The notes: a model not told the origin generated them from the letters alone. Counted from the stretch's first letter, positions 21,814 to 34,341 are shown. The stretch is DNA of 64,000 nucleotides from Takifugu bimaculatus (GCA_004026145.2 SWLE01000622.1:25420-89419); one strand, 5' to 3'. Numbers and translations: made by a program.

Positions 21814-22038
21814 ATATGCATGTGTGTGTGTCTGTGTGTGAGTGAGTGTGAGAATGAGTAAGTGTGTAAGTAAATGAGTTCCTAAAGCACACACGCGCAC
21901 TTACGCGCACGCGCGCGCACATAAGCGCACATGCGCGCATAGTTGCACGTAATGTTTTTTAACGTAATATTTTGAAAGCTCTAATGTGCATGTGTGAGTG
22001 TCTGTGTGTGAGTGAGTGTGAGAATGAGTGAGAGAGGG
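21814..22038 (+). repeat. B block copy 19, 225-bp class
   Basis: Opens repeat I, member d. Confidence 0.95.
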
Positions 22039-22276
22039 TTGGGTTAGGGTTAGGGTTGGAGTTAGGGTTAAGGTTAGCATTAGGGTTAGGGTTAGTATTA
22101 GGGTTGGAGTTAGGGTTAGGGTTTGGGTTAGGGTTAGGGTTAAGGTTAGCATTAGGGTTAGGGGTTGGGTTAGGGTTTGGGTTAGGGTTAGGGTTAGGGT
22201 TAAGGTTAGCATTAGGGTTAGGGTTGGAGTTAGGGTTAGGGTTAAGGTTAGGGTTAGGGTTAGGGTTAGGGTTAGG

Positions 22277-22478
22277 GCACATAAGCGCACTTACGCGTAC
22301 ATAAGCGCACTTACGCGCATACACGCGCACACGCGCGCACTTACGCACACACGCGCGCACATAAGCGCACATGCGCACATAGTTGCACGTAATGTTTTTT
22401 AACGTAATATTTTGAAAGCTCTAATGTGCATGTGTGAGTGTCTGTGTGTGAGTGAGTGTGAGAATGAGTGAGAGAGGG
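22277..22478 (+). repeat. B block copy 20, 202-bp left-truncated class
   Basis: The array before it is 238 bp, with one extra G near 22163. Confidence 0.95.
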
Positions 22479-22832
22479 TTGGGTTAGGGTTAGGGTTTGG
22501 GTTAGGGTTAGGGTTAAGGTTAGCATTAGGGTTAGGGTTGGAGTTAGGCTTGGAGTTAGGGTTAGCATCAAGGTTAGCATTAGCATTAGGGTTGGGGTTA
22601 GGGTTAGAGTTAGCATTAGCATCAAGGTTAGCATTAGCATTAGGGTTAGCATTAGCATTAGGGTTAGCATTAGCATTAGGGTTGGAGTTAGGGTTAGCAT
22701 TAGCATAAGGGTTAGCATTAGCATTAGGGTTGGGGTTAGGGTTGGAGTTAGGGTTGGAGTTAGGGTTAAGGTTAGCATTAGGGTTAGGGTTAGTATTAGG
22801 GTTGGAGTTAGGGTTAAGGTTTGGGTTAGGGT

Positions 22833-23055
22833 AAATCAATGGACAGTGTGGAGGGACTCGCCTCCTGAAGGAGTCAGTGAAGGCCACCTCAGGAGCCTTT
22901 TCTGGGCCCCCCAGTCAGGCTGGAGAACCTTCAAACAGCCCAAAATGAGCTGGATCTTTGCTGCCATCTCACCCTGCTGCACCTCAGTGCTCCACCTGAG
23001 CTGAGGGGCAGCTGGGAGAAGGTTCCCTGAGCCTCCCTGCTGAAGTAACCAGGAG
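22833..23055 (+). repeat. D block copy 17
   Basis: C array 22479-22832 is 354 bp. Last D block of repeat I before the pattern breaks. Confidence 0.95.
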
Positions 23056-23236
23056 GGTTAGAGTTAGGGTTAGGTTTGGAGTTAGGGTTAGGGTTAGGGT
23101 TGGAGTTATGTTAGGGTTAGGGTTAGGGTTGGAGTTATGTTAGGGTTAGTATTAGGGTTGGAGTTAGGGTTAAGGTTAGCATTAGGGTTAGGGTTAGTAT
23201 TAGGGTTGGAGTTAGGGTTAAGGTTTGGGTTAGGGT

Positions 23237-23459
23237 AAATCAATGGACAGTGTGGAGGGACTCGCCTCCTGAAGGAGTCAGTGAAGGCCACCTCAGGAGC
23301 CTTTTCTGGGCCCCCCAGTCAGGCTGGAGAACCTTCAAACAGCCCAAAATGAGCTGGATCTTTGCTGCCATCTCACCCTGCTGCACCTCAGTGCTCCACC
23401 TGAGCTGAGGGGCAGCTGGGAGAAGGTTCCCTGAGCCTCCCTGCTGAAGTAACCAGGAG
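23237..23459 (+). repeat. D block copy 18
   Basis: Only 404 bp after the previous D start, the closest pair in the window. The 181-bp array between them has no B block. Followed by GGTTAGGG. Confidence 0.95.
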
Positions 23460-23609
23460 GGTTAGGGTTAGGGTTAGGTTTGGAGTTAGGGTTAGGGTTA
23501 GGGTTGGAGTTATGTTAGGGTTAGGGTTAGGGTTAGGGTTGGGTTAGGGTTAGGGTTGGGTTAGGGTTAGGGTTGGGTTAGGGTTAGGGATGGAGTTAGG
23601 GTTAGGGTT

Positions 23610-23884
23610 ATATGCATGTGTGTGTGTCTGTGTGTGAGTGAGTGTGAGAATGAGTAAGTGTGTAAGTAAATGAGTTCCTAAAGCACACACGCGCACTTAC
23701 GCGCACGCGCGCGCACATAAGCGCACTTACGCGCATACGCGCGCACACGCGCGCACTTACGCGCGCACATAAGCGCACATGCGCGCATAGTTGCACGTAA
23801 TGTTTTTTAACGTAATATTTTGAAAGCTCTAATGTGCATGTGTGAGTGTCTGTGTGTGAGTGAGTGTGAGAATGAGAGAGAGGG
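23610..23884 (+). repeat. B block copy 21, 275 bp
   Basis: The 277-bp class with the same two-base loss at the right end as copy 3, removing the in-frame TGA. Confidence 0.95.
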
Positions 23885-24165
23885 TTGGGTTAGGGTTAGG
23901 GTTTGGGTTAGGGTTAGGGTTAAGGTTAGCATTAGGGTTAGGGTTAGGGTTAGGGTTAGGGTTGGAGTTATGTTAGGGTTAGGGTTAGGGTTGGAGTTAG
24001 GGTTAGCATTAGCATCAAGGTTAGCATTAGCATCAAGGTTAGCATTAGCATAAGGGTTAGCATTAGCATTAGGGTTGGGGTTAGGGTTGGAGTTAGGGTT
24101 AAGGTTAGCATTAGGGTTAGGGTTAGTATTAGGGTTGGAGTTAGGGTTAAGGTTTGGGTTAGGGT

Positions 24166-24388
24166 AAATCAATGGACAGTGTGGAGGGACTCGCCTCCTG
24201 AAGGAGTCAGTGAAGGCCACCTCAGGAGCCTTTTCTGGGCCCCCCAGTCAGGCTGGAGAACCTTCAAACAGCCCAAAATGAGCTGGATCTTTGCTGCCAT
24301 CTCACCCTGCTGCACCTCAGTGCTCCACCTGAGCTGAGGGGCAGCTGGGAGAAGGTTCCCTGAGCCTCCCTGCTGAAGTAACCAGGAG
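24166..24388 (+). repeat. D block copy 19
   Basis: C array 23885-24165 is 281 bp, a fusion of A-type repeats on the left with C-type repeats on the right. Confidence 0.95.
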
Positions 24389-24606
24389 GGTTAGAGTTAG
24401 GGTTAGGGTTGGAGTTATGTTAGGGTTAGGGTTAGGGTTGGAGTTAGGGTTAGGGTTAGGGTTGGGTTAGGGTTAGGGTTAGGGTTAGGGTTGGAGTTAG
24501 GGTTAGGTTTGGAGTTAGGGTTAGGGTTGGAGTTATGTTAGGGTTAGGGTTAGGGTTGGGTTAGGGTTAGGGTTAGGGTTAGGGTTGGGTTAGGGTTAGG
24601 GATGGA

Positions 24607-24640
<34 letters not shown>

Positions 24641-24676
24641 GGGTTAGGGGTTAGGGATGGAGTTAGGGTTAGGGTT

Positions 24677-24991
24677 ATATGCATGTGTGTGTGTCTGTGT
24701 GTGAGTGAGTGTGAGAATGAGTAAGTGTGTAAGTAAATGAGTTCCTAAAGCACACACGCGCACTTACGCGCACGCGCGCACATAAGCGCACTTACGCGCA
24801 CGCGCGCGCACTTACGCGTACATAAGCGCACTTACGCGCATACACGCGCACACGCGCGCACTTACGCGCGCACATAAGCGCACATGCGCGCATAGTTGCA
24901 CGTAATGTTTTTTAACGTAATATTTTGAAAGCTCTAATGTGCATGTGTGAGTGTCTGTGTGTGAGTGAGTGTGAGAATGAGTGAGAGAGGG
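24677..24991 (+). repeat. B block copy 22, 315-bp class
   Basis: Followed by the longest C array. Confidence 0.95.
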
Positions 24992-25863
24992 TTGGGTTAG
25001 GGTTAGGGTTTGGGTTAGGGTTAGGGTTAAGGTTAGCATTAGGGTTAGGGTTGGAGTTAGGCTTGGAGTTAGGGTTAGCATCAAGGTTAGCATTAGCATT
25101 AGGGTTGGGGTTAGGGTTAGAGTTAGCATTAGCATCAAGGTTAGCATTAGGGTTAGCATTAGCATTAGGGTTGGAGTTAGGGTTAGGGTTAGCATTAGCA
25201 TCAAGGTTAGCATTAGCATCAGGGTTAGCATTAGCATTAGGGTTGGGGTTAGGGTTGGAGTTAGGGTTGGAGTTAGGGTTAAGGTTAGCATTAGGGTTAG
25301 TATTAGGGTTAGGGTTGGAGTTAGGGTTAGCATCAAGGTTAGCATTAGCATTAGGGTTGGGGTTAGGGTTAGAGTTAGCATTAGCATCAAGGTTAGCATT
25401 AGCATTAGGGTTAGCATTAGCATTAGGGTTGGAGTTAGAGTTAGAGTTAGCATTAGCATCAAGGTTAGCATTAGCATTAGGGTTGGAGTTAGGGTTAGCA
25501 TTAGCATCAAGGTTAGCATTAGCATCAAGGTTAGCATTAGCATTAGGGGTTGGAGTTAGGGTTAGGGTTAGCATTAGCAATCAAGGTTAGCATTAGGGTT
25601 GGGGTTAGGGTTGGAGTTAGGGTTAAGGTTAGCATTAGGGTTAGGGTTAGGGTTGGAGTTAGGGTTAGCATTAGGGTTAGCATTAGCATAAGGGTTAGCA
25701 TTAGCATTAGGGTTGGGGTTAGGGTTGGAGTTAGGGTTGGAGTTAGGGTTAAGGTTAGCATTAGGGTTAGGGTTAGTATTAGGGTTGGAGTTAGGGTTAA
25801 GGTTAGCATTAGGGTTAGGGTTAGTATTAGGGTTGGAGTTAGGGTTAAGGTTTGGGTTAGGGT

Positions 25864-26086
25864 AAATCAATGGACAGTGTGGAGGGACTCGCCTCCTGAA
25901 GGAGTCAGTGAAGGCCACCTCAGGAGCCTTTTCTGGGCCCCCCAGTCAGGCTGGAGAACCTTCAAACAGCCCAAAATGAGCTGGATCTTTGCTGCCATCT
26001 CACCCTGCTGCACCTCAGTGCTCCACCTGAGCTGAGGGGCAGCTGGGAGAAGGTTCCCTGAGCCTCCCTGCTGAAGTAACCAGGAG
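25864..26086 (+). repeat. D block copy 20
   Basis: Longest C array in the window (24992-25863, 872 bp). It has two one-base insertions (near 25547 and 25578), so its length is off the six-base rule. Confidence 0.95.
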
Positions 26087-26356
26087 GGTTAGGGTTAGGG
26101 TTAGGGTTGGAGTTAGGGTTAGGGTTGGAGTTAGGGTTAGGGTTAGGGTTAGGGTTAGGGTTAGGGTTAGGGTTGGGTTAGGGTTAGGGTTAGAGTTAGG
26201 GTTAGGTTTGGAGTTAGGGTTAGGTTTGGAGTTAGGGTTAGGGTTAGGGTTGGAGTTATGTTAGGGTTAGGGTTAGGGTTGGAGTTAGGGTTAGGGTTAG
26301 GGTTGGGTTAGGGTTAGGGTTGGGTTAGGGTTAGGGATGGAGTTAGGGTTAGGGTT

Positions 26357-26633
26357 ATATGCATGTGTGTGTGTCTGTGTGTGAGTGAGTGTGAGAATGA
26401 GTAAGTGTGTAAGTAAATGAGTTCCTAAAGCACACACGCGCACTTACGCGCACGCGCGCGCACATAAGCGCACTTACGCGCATACGCGCGCACACGCGCG
26501 CACTTACGCGCGCACATAAGCGCACATGCGCGCATAGTTGCACGTAATGTTTTTTAACGTAATATTTTGAAAGCTCTAATGTGCATGTGTGAGTGTCTGT
26601 GTGTGAGTGAGTGTGAGAATGAGTGAGAGAGGG
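26357..26633 (+). repeat. B block copy 23, 277-bp class
   Basis: Core has CGCATACGCGCGCACACG. Same class as copies 32, 36 and 49. Confidence 0.95.
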
Positions 26634-26969
26634 TTGGGTTAGGGTTTGGGTTAGGGTTAGGGTTAAGGTTAGCATTAGGGTTAGGGTTGGAGTTAGGGTT
26701 GGAGTTAGGGTTAGCATCAAGGTTAGCATTAGCATTAGGGTTGGGGTTAGGGTTAGAGTTAGCATTAGCATCAAGGTTAGCATTAGGGTTAGCATTAGGG
26801 TTGGAGTTAGGGTTAGCATTAGCATCAAGGTTAGCATTAGCATCAAGGTTAGCATTAGCATAAGGGTTAGCATTAGGGTTGGGGTTAGGGTTGGAGTTAG
26901 GGTTAAGGTTAGCATTAGGGTTAGGGTTAGTATTAGGGTTGGAGTTAGGGTTAAGGTTTGGGTTAGGGT

Positions 26970-27192
26970 AAATCAATGGACAGTGTGGAGGGACTCGCCT
27001 CCTGAAGGAGTCAGTGAAGGCCACCTCAGGAGCCTTTTCTGGGCCCCCCAGTCAGGCTGGAGAACCTTCAAACAGCCCAAAATGAGCTGGATCTTTGCTG
27101 CCATCTCACCCTGCTGCACCTCAGTGCTCCACCTGAGCTGAGGGGCAGCTGGGAGAAGGTTCCCTGAGCCTCCCTGCTGAAGTAACCAGGAG
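26970..27192 (+). repeat. D block copy 21
   Basis: C array 26634-26969 is 336 bp. Confidence 0.95.
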
Positions 27193-27343
27193 GGTTAGAG
27201 TTAGGGTTAGGGTTGGAGTTAGGGTTAGGGTTGGAGTTATGTTAGGGTTAGGGTTAGGGTTAGGGTTAGGGTTGGGTTAGGGTTAGGGATGGAGTTAGGG
27301 TTAGGGTTAGGGTTGGGTTAGGGATGGAGTTAGGGTTAGGGTT

Positions 27344-27658
27344 ATATGCATGTGTGTGTGTCTGTGTGTGAGTGAGTGTGAGAATGAGTAAGTGTGTAAG
27401 TAAATGAGTTCCTAAAGCACACACGCGCACTTACGCGCACGCGCGCACATAAGCGCACTTACGCGCACGCGCGCGCACTTACGCGTACATAAGCGCACTT
27501 ACGCGCGCACGCGCGCGCACTTACGCGCGCACGCGCGCACATAAGCGCACATGCGCGCATAGTTGCACGTAATGTTTTTTAACGTAATATTTTGAAAGCT
27601 CTAATGTGCATGTGTGAGTGTCTGTGTGTGAGTGAGTGTGAGAATGAGTGAGAGAGGG
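27344..27658 (+). repeat. B block copy 24, 315 bp, variant core
   Basis: CGCGCGCACGCGCGCGCAC replaces the usual CGCATACACGCGCACACG near 27500, so the length matches the 315-bp class by coincidence. Confidence 0.93.
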
Positions 27659-27988
27659 TTGGGTTTGGGTTAGGGTTAGGGTTAAGGTTAGCATTAGGGT
27701 TAGGGTTGGAGTTAGGCTTGGAGTTAGGGTTAGCATCAAGGTTAGCATTAGCATTAGGGTTGGGGTTAGGGTTAGAGTTAGCATTAGCATCAAGGTTAGC
27801 ATTAGGGTTAGCATTAGCATTAGGGTTGGAGTTAGGGTTAGGGTTAGCATTAGCATCAAGGTTAGCATTAGCATCAAGGTTAGCATTAGCATTAGGGTTG
27901 GGGTTAGGGTTGGAGTTAGGGTTAAGGTTAGCATTAGGGTTAGGGTTAGTATTAGGGTTGGAGTTAGGGTTAAGGTTTGGGTTAGGGT

Positions 27989-28211
27989 AAATCAATGGAC
28001 AGTGTGGAGGGACTCGCCTCCTGAAGGAGTCAGTGAAGGCCACCTCAGGAGCCTTTTCTGGGCCCCCCAGTCAGGCTGGAGAACCTTCAAACAGCCCAAA
28101 ATGAGCTGGATCTTTGCTGCCATCTCACCCTGCTGCACCTCAGTGCTCCACCTGAGCTGAGGGGCAGCTGGGAGAAGGTTCCCTGAGCCTCCCTGCTGAA
28201 GTAACCAGGAG
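27989..28211 (+). repeat. D block copy 22
   Basis: C array 27659-27988 is 330 bp, close in order to that before copy 4. Confidence 0.95.
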
Positions 28212-28422
28212 GGTTAGAGTTAGGGTTAGGTTTGGAGTTAGGGTTAGGTTTGGAGTTAGGGTTAGGGTTAGGGTTGGAGTTATGTTAGGGTTAGGGTTAG
28301 GGTTGGAGTTAGGGTTAGGGTTAGGGTTGGGTTAGGGTTAGGGATGGAGTTAGGGTTAGGGTTAGGGTTGGAGTTAGGGTTAGGGTTGGGTTAGGGTTAG
28401 GGATGGAGTTAGGGTTAGGGTT

Positions 28423-28737
28423 ATATGCATGTGTGTGTGTCTGTGTGTGAGTGAGTATGAGAATGAGTAAGTGTGTAAGTAAATGAGTTCCTAAAGCACA
28501 CACGCGCACTTACGCGCACGCGCGCACATAAGCGCACTTACGCGCACGCGCGCGCACTTACGCGTACATAAGCGCACTTACGCGCATACACGCGCACACG
28601 CGCGCACTTACGCGCGCACATAAGCGCACATGCGCGCATAGTTGCACGTAATGTTTTTTAACGTAATATTTTGAAAGCTCTAATGTGCATGTGTGAGTGT
28701 CTGTGTGTGAGTGAGTGTGAGAATGAGTGAGAGAGGG
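28423..28737 (+). repeat. B block copy 25, 315-bp class
   Basis: One base change in the left flank (GAGTATGAG). Confidence 0.95.
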
Positions 28738-29177
28738 TTTGGGTTAGGGTTAGGGTTAAGGTTACCATTAGGGTTGGAGTTAGGCTTGGAGTTAGGGTTA
28801 GCATCAAGGTTAGCATTAGCATTAGGGTTGGGGTTAGGGTTAGAGTTAGCATTAGCATCAAGGTTAGCATTAGGGTTAGCATTAGCATTAGGGTTGGAGT
28901 TAGGGTTAGGGTTAGCATTAGCATCAAGGTTAGCATTAGCATCAGGGTTAGCATTAGCATTAGGGTTGGGGGTTAGGGTTGGAGTTAGGGTTGGAGTTAG
29001 GGTTAAGGTTAGCATTAGGGTTAGTATTAGGGTTAGGGTTGGAGTTAGGGTTAGCATCAAGGGTAGCATTAGCATTAGGGTTGGGGTTAGGGTTAGACTT
29101 AGCATTAGCATCAAGGTTAGCATTAGGGTTAGGGTTAGTATTAGGGTTGGAGTTAGGGTTAAGGTTTGGGTTAGGGT

Positions 29178-29400
29178 AAATCAATGGACAGTGTGGAGGG
29201 ACTCGCCTCCTGAAGGAGTCAGTGAAGGCCACCTCAGGAGCCTTTTCTGGGCCCCCCAGTCAGGCTGGAGAACCTTCAAACAGCCCAAAATGAGCTGGAT
29301 CTTTGCTGCCATCTCACCCTGCTGCACCTCAGTGCTCCACCTGAGCTGAGGGGCAGCTGGGAGAAGGTTCCCTGAGCCTCCCTGCTGAAGTAACCAGGAG
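29178..29400 (+). repeat. D block copy 23
   Basis: C array 28738-29177 (440 bp) carries the rare variants TTACCA, TTAGAC and GGGTAGCA, shared with the array before copy 25, plus one extra G near 28971. Confidence 0.95.
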
Positions 29401-29628
29401 GGTTAGAGTTAGGGTTAGGTTTGGAGTTAGGGTTAGGGTTAGGGTTGGAGTTATGTTAGGGTTAGGGTTAGGGTTGGAGTTAGGGTTAGGGTTAGGGTTG
29501 GGTTAGGGTTAGGGATGGAGTTAGGGTTAGGGTTAGGGTTGGAGTTATGTTAGGGTTAGGGTTAGGGTTGGAGTTAGGGTTAGGGTTAGGGTTGGGTTAG
29601 GGTTAGGGATGGAGTTAGGGTTAGGGTT

Positions 29629-29943
29629 ATATGCATGTGTGTGTGTCTGTGTGTGAGTGAGTGTGAGAATGAGTAAGTGTGTAAGTAAATGAGTTCCTAA
29701 AGCACACACGCGCACTTACGCGCACGCGCGCACATAAGCGCACTTACGCGCACGCGCGCGCACTTACGCGTACATAAGCGCACTTACGCGCATACACGCG
29801 CACATGCGCGCACTTACGCGCGCACATAAGCGCACATGCGCGCATAGTTGCACGTAATGTTTTTTAACGTAATATTTTGAAAGCTCTAATGTGCATGTGT
29901 GAGTGTCTGTGTGTGAGTGAGTGTGAGAATGAGTGAGAGAGGG
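29629..29943 (+). repeat. B block copy 26, 315-bp class
   Basis: Has CGCACATGCGCGCACTTA in the core, shared with copies 28 and 30. Confidence 0.95.
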
Positions 29944-30291
29944 TTGGGTTAGGGTTAGGGTTTGGGTTAGGGTTAGGGTTAAGGTTAGCATTAGGGTTAG
30001 GGTTGGAGTTAGGGTTGGAGTTAGGGTTAGCATCAAGGTTAGCATTAGCATTAGGGTTGGGGTTAGGGTTAGAGTTAGCATTAGCATCAAGGTTAGCATT
30101 AGGGTTAGCATTAGGGTTGGAGTTAGGGTTAGCATTAGCATCAAGGTTAGCATTAGCATCAAGGTTAGCATTAGCATAAGGGTTAGCATTAGCATTAGGG
30201 TTGGGGTTAGGGTTGGAGTTAGGGTTAAGGTTAGCATTAGGGTTAGGGTTAGTATTAGGGTTGGAGTTAGGGTTAAGGTTTGGGTTAGGGT

Positions 30292-30515
30292 AAATCAATG
30301 GACAGTGTGGAGGGACTCGCCTCCTGAAGGAGTCAGTGAAGGCCACCTCAGGAGCCTTTTCTGGGCCCCCCAGTCAGGCTGGAGAACCTTCAAACAGCCC
30401 AAAATGAGCTGGATCTTTGCTGCCATCTCACCCTGCTGCACCTCAGTGCTCCACCTGAGCTGAGGGGCAGCTGGGAGAAGGTTCCCCTGAGCCTCCCTGC
30501 TGAAGTAACCAGGAG
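30292..30515 (+). repeat. D block copy 24
   Basis: One extra C (GTTCCCCTGAG), 224 bp. C array 29944-30291 is 348 bp. Confidence 0.95.
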
Positions 30516-30808
30516 GGTTAGAGTTAGGGTTAGGGTTGGAGTTATGTTAGGGTTAGGGTTAGGGTTGGAGTTAGGGTTAGGGTTAGGGTTGGGTTAGGGT
30601 TAGGGTTAGGGTTAGGGTTGGAGTTAGGGTTAGGTTTGGAGTTAGGGTTAGGGTTAGGGTTGGAGTTATGTTAGGGTTAGGGTTAGGGTTGGAGTTAGGG
30701 TTAGGGTTAGGGTTAGGGTTGGGTTAGGGTTAGGGATGGAGTTAGGGTTAGGGTTAGGGTTAGGGTTAGGGTTGGGTTAGGGTTAGGGATGGAGTTAGGG
30801 TTAGGGTT

Positions 30809-31123
30809 ATATGCATGTGTGTGTGTCTGTGTGTGAGTGAGTGTGAGAATGAGTAAGTGTGTAAGTAAATGAGTTCCTAAAGCACACACGCGCACTTACG
30901 CGCACGCGCGCACATAAGCGCACTTACGCGCACGCGCGCGCACTTACGCGTACATAAGCGCACTTACGCGCATACACGCGCACACGCGCGCACTTACGCG
31001 CGCACATAAGCGCACATGCGCGCATAGTTGCACGTAATGTTTTTTAACGTAATATTTTGAAAGCTCTAATGTGCATGTGTGAGTGTCTGTGTGTGAGTGA
31101 GTGTGAGAATGAGTGAGAGAGGG
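30809..31123 (+). repeat. B block copy 27, 315-bp class
   Basis: Followed by GTTTGGG, as copy 25. Confidence 0.95.
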
Positions 31124-31562
31124 TTTGGGTTAGGGTTAGGGTTAAGGTTACCATTAGGGTTGGAGTTAGGCTTGGAGTTAGGGTTAGCATCAAGGTTAGC
31201 ATTAGCATTAGGGTTGGGGTTAGGGTTAGAGTTAGCATTAGCATCAAGGTTAGCATTAGGGTTAGCATTAGCATTAGGGTTGGAGTTAGGGTTAGGGTTA
31301 GCATTAGCATCAAGGTTAGCATTAGCATCAGGGTTAGCATTAGCATTAGGGTTGGGGTTAGGGTTGGAGTTAGGGTTGGAGTTAGGGTTAAGGTTAGCAT
31401 TAGGGTTAGTATTAGGGTTAGGGTTGGAGTTAGGGTTAGCATCAAGGGTAGCATTAGCATTAGGGTTGGGGTTAGGGTTAGACTTAGCATTAGCATCAAG
31501 GTTAGCATTAGGGTTAGGGTTAGTATTAGGGTTGGAGTTAGGGTTAAGGTTTGGGTTAGGGT

Positions 31563-31785
31563 AAATCAATGGACAGTGTGGAGGGACTCGCCTCCTGAAG
31601 GAGTCAGTGAAGGCCACCTCAGGAGCCTTTTCTGGGCCCCCCAGTCAGGCTGGAGAACCTTCAAACAGCCCAAAATGAGCTGGATCTTTGCTGCCATCTC
31701 ACCCTGCTGCACCTCAGTGCTCCACCTGAGCTGAGGGGCAGCTGGGAGAAGGTTCCCTGAGCCTCCCTGCTGAAGTAACCAGGAG
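31563..31785 (+). repeat. D block copy 25
   Basis: C array 31124-31562 (439 bp) has the same rare variants as that before copy 23, without the extra G. Confidence 0.95.
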
Positions 31786-32013
31786 GGTTAGAGTTAGGGT
31801 TAGGTTTGGAGTTAGGGTTAGGGTTAGGGTTGGAGTTATGTTAGGGTTAGGGTTAGGGTTGGAGTTAGGGTTAGGGTTAGGGTTGGGTTAGGGTTAGGGA
31901 TGGAGTTAGGGTTAGGGTTAGGGTTGGAGTTATGTTAGGGTTAGGGTTAGGGTTGGAGTTAGGGTTAGGGTTAGGGTTGGGTTAGGGTTAGGGATGGAGT
32001 TAGGGTTAGGGTT

Positions 32014-32328
32014 ATATGCATGTGTGTGTGTCTGTGTGTGAGTGAGTGTGAGAATGAGTAAGTGTGTAAGTAAATGAGTTCCTAAAGCACACACGCGCAC
32101 TTACGCGCACGAGCGCACATAAGCGCACTTACGCGCACGCGCGCGCACTTACGCGTACATAAGCGCACTTACGCGCATACACGCGCACATGCGCGCACTT
32201 ACGCGCGCACATAAGCGCACATGCGCGCATAGTTGCACGTAATGTTTTTTAACGTAATATTTTGAAAGCTCTAATGTGCATGTGTGAGTGTCTGTGTGTG
32301 AGTGAGTGTGAGAATGAGTGAGAGAGGG
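32014..32328 (+). repeat. B block copy 28, 315-bp class
   Basis: One change in the core (CACGAGCGCAC). Confidence 0.95.
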
Positions 32329-32706
32329 TTGGGTTAGGGTTAGGGTTTGGGTTAGGGTTAGGGTTAAGGTTAGCATTAGGGTTAGGGTTGGAGTTAGGGT
32401 TGGAGTTAGGGTTAGCATCAAGGTTAGCATTAGCATTAGGGTTGGGGTTAGGGTTAGAGTTAGCATTAGCATCAAGGTTAGCATTAGGGTTAGCATTAGG
32501 GTTGGAGTTAGGGTTAGCATTAGCATCAAGGTTAGCATTAGCATAAGGGTTAGCATTAGCATTAGGGTTGGGGTTAGGGTTGGAGTTAGGGTTAAGGTTA
32601 GCATTAGGGTTAGGGTTAGTATTAGGGTTGGAGTTAGGGTTAAGGTTAGCATTAGGGTTAGGGTTAGTATTAGGGTTGGAGTTAGGGTTAAGGTTTGGGT
32701 TAGGGT

Positions 32707-32929
32707 AAATCAATGGACAGTGTGGAGGGACTCGCCTCCTGAAGGAGTCAGTGAAGGCCACCTCAGGAGCCTTTTCTGGGCCCCCCAGTCAGGCTGGAGA
32801 ACCTTCAAACAGCCCAAAATGAGCTGGATCTTTGCTGCCATCTCACCCTGCTGCACCTCAGTGCTCCACCTGAGCTGAGGGGCAGCTGGGAGAAGGTTCC
32901 CTGAGCCTCCCTGCTGAAGTAACCAGGAG
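32707..32929 (+). repeat. D block copy 26
   Basis: C array 32329-32706 is 378 bp. It differs from the 348-bp form by a lost segment and a duplicated TTAGTA-containing segment before D. Confidence 0.95.
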
Positions 32930-33222
32930 GGTTAGAGTTAGGGTTAGGGTTGGAGTTATGTTAGGGTTAGGGTTAGGGTTGGAGTTAGGGTTAGGGTTAG
33001 GGTTGGGTTAGGGTTAGGGTTAGGGTTAGGGTTGGAGTTAGGGTTAGGTTTGGAGTTAGGGTTAGGGTTAGGGTTGGAGTTATGTTAGGGTTAGGGTTAG
33101 GGTTGGAGTTAGGGTTAGGGTTAGGGTTAGGGTTGGGTTAGGGTTAGGGATGGAGTTAGGGTTAGGGTTAGGGTTAGGGTTAGGGTTGGGTTAGGGTTAG
33201 GGATGGAGTTAGGGTTAGGGTT

Positions 33223-33537
33223 ATATGCATGTGTGTGTGTCTGTGTGTGAGTGAGTGTGAGAATGAGTAAGTGTGTAAGTAAATGAGTTCCTAAAGCACA
33301 CACGCGCACTTACGCGCACGCGCGCACATAAGCGCACTTACGCGCACGCGCGCGCACTTACGCGTACATAAGCGCACTTACACGCATACACGCGCACACG
33401 CGCGCACTTACGCGCGCACATAAGCGCACATGCGCGCATAGTTGCACGTAATGTTTTTTAACGTAATATTTTGAAAGCTCTAATGTGCATGTGTGAGTGT
33501 CTGTGTGTGAGTGAGTGTGAGAATGAGTGAGAGAGGG
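33223..33537 (+). repeat. B block copy 29, 315-bp class
   Basis: One change in the core (CTTACACGCATAC). Confidence 0.95.
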
Positions 33538-34341
33538 TTGGGTTAGGGTTAGGGTTTGGGTTAGGGTTAGGGTTAAGGTTAGCATTAGGGTTAGGGTTGG
33601 AGTTAGGCTTGGAGTTAGGGTTAGCATCAAGGTTAGCATTAGCATTAGGGTTGGGGTTAGGGTTAGAGTTAGCATTAGCATCAAGGTTAGCATTAGGGTT
33701 AGCATTAGCATTAGGGTTGGAGTTAGGGTTAGGGTTAGCATTAGCATCAAGGTTAGCATTAGCATCAGGGTTAGCATTAGCATTAGGGTTGGGGTTAGGG
33801 TTGGAGTTAGGGTTGGAGTTAGGGTTAAGGTTAGCATTAGGGTTAGTATTAGGGTTAGGGTTGGAGTTAGGGTTAGCATCAAGGTTAGCATTAGCATTAG
33901 GGTTGGGGTTAGGGTTAGAGTTAGCATTAGCATCAAGGTTAGCATTAGCATTAGGGTTAGCATTAGCATTAGGGTTGGAGTTAGAGTTAGAGTTAGCATT
34001 AGCATCAAGGTTAGCATTAGCATTAGGGTTGGAGTTAGGGTTAGCATTAGCATCAAGGTTAGCATTAGCATTAGGGTTGGAGTTAGGGTTAGGGTTAGCA
34101 TTAGCATCAAGGTTAGCATTAGGGTTGGGGTTAGGGTTGGAGTTAGGGTTAAGGTTAGCATTAGGGTTAGGGTTAGGGTTGGAGTTAGGGTTAGCATTAG
34201 GGTTAGCATTAGCATAAGGGTTAGCATTAGCATTAGGGTTGGGGTTAGGGTTGGAGTTAGGGTTGGAGTTAGGGTTAAGGTTAGCATTAGGGTTAGGGTT
34301 AGTATTAGGGTTGGAGTTAGGGTTAAGGTTTGGGTTAGGGT

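Larger units (their letters stand above)
21814..23055 (+). repeat. Higher-order repeat I, member d (partial)
   Basis: Only the first unit (B225-B202-D17) is present; the pattern breaks at the short D17-D18 interval. Confidence 0.9.
28423..30515 (+). repeat. Two-unit repeat V, member 1
   Basis: B25-D23-B26-D24. The first unit has the TTAGAC-containing C array, the second the 348-bp array. Shift to member 2 is 2386 bp. Confidence 0.85.
30809..32929 (+). repeat. Two-unit repeat V, member 2
   Basis: B27-D25-B28-D26. Shares TTACCA and TTAGAC variants with member 1. Confidence 0.85.

Noticed and set aside
26131..26172. True terminal telomere
   Set aside because: Seven perfect TTAGGG copies only, followed by more degenerate repeats and D blocks.
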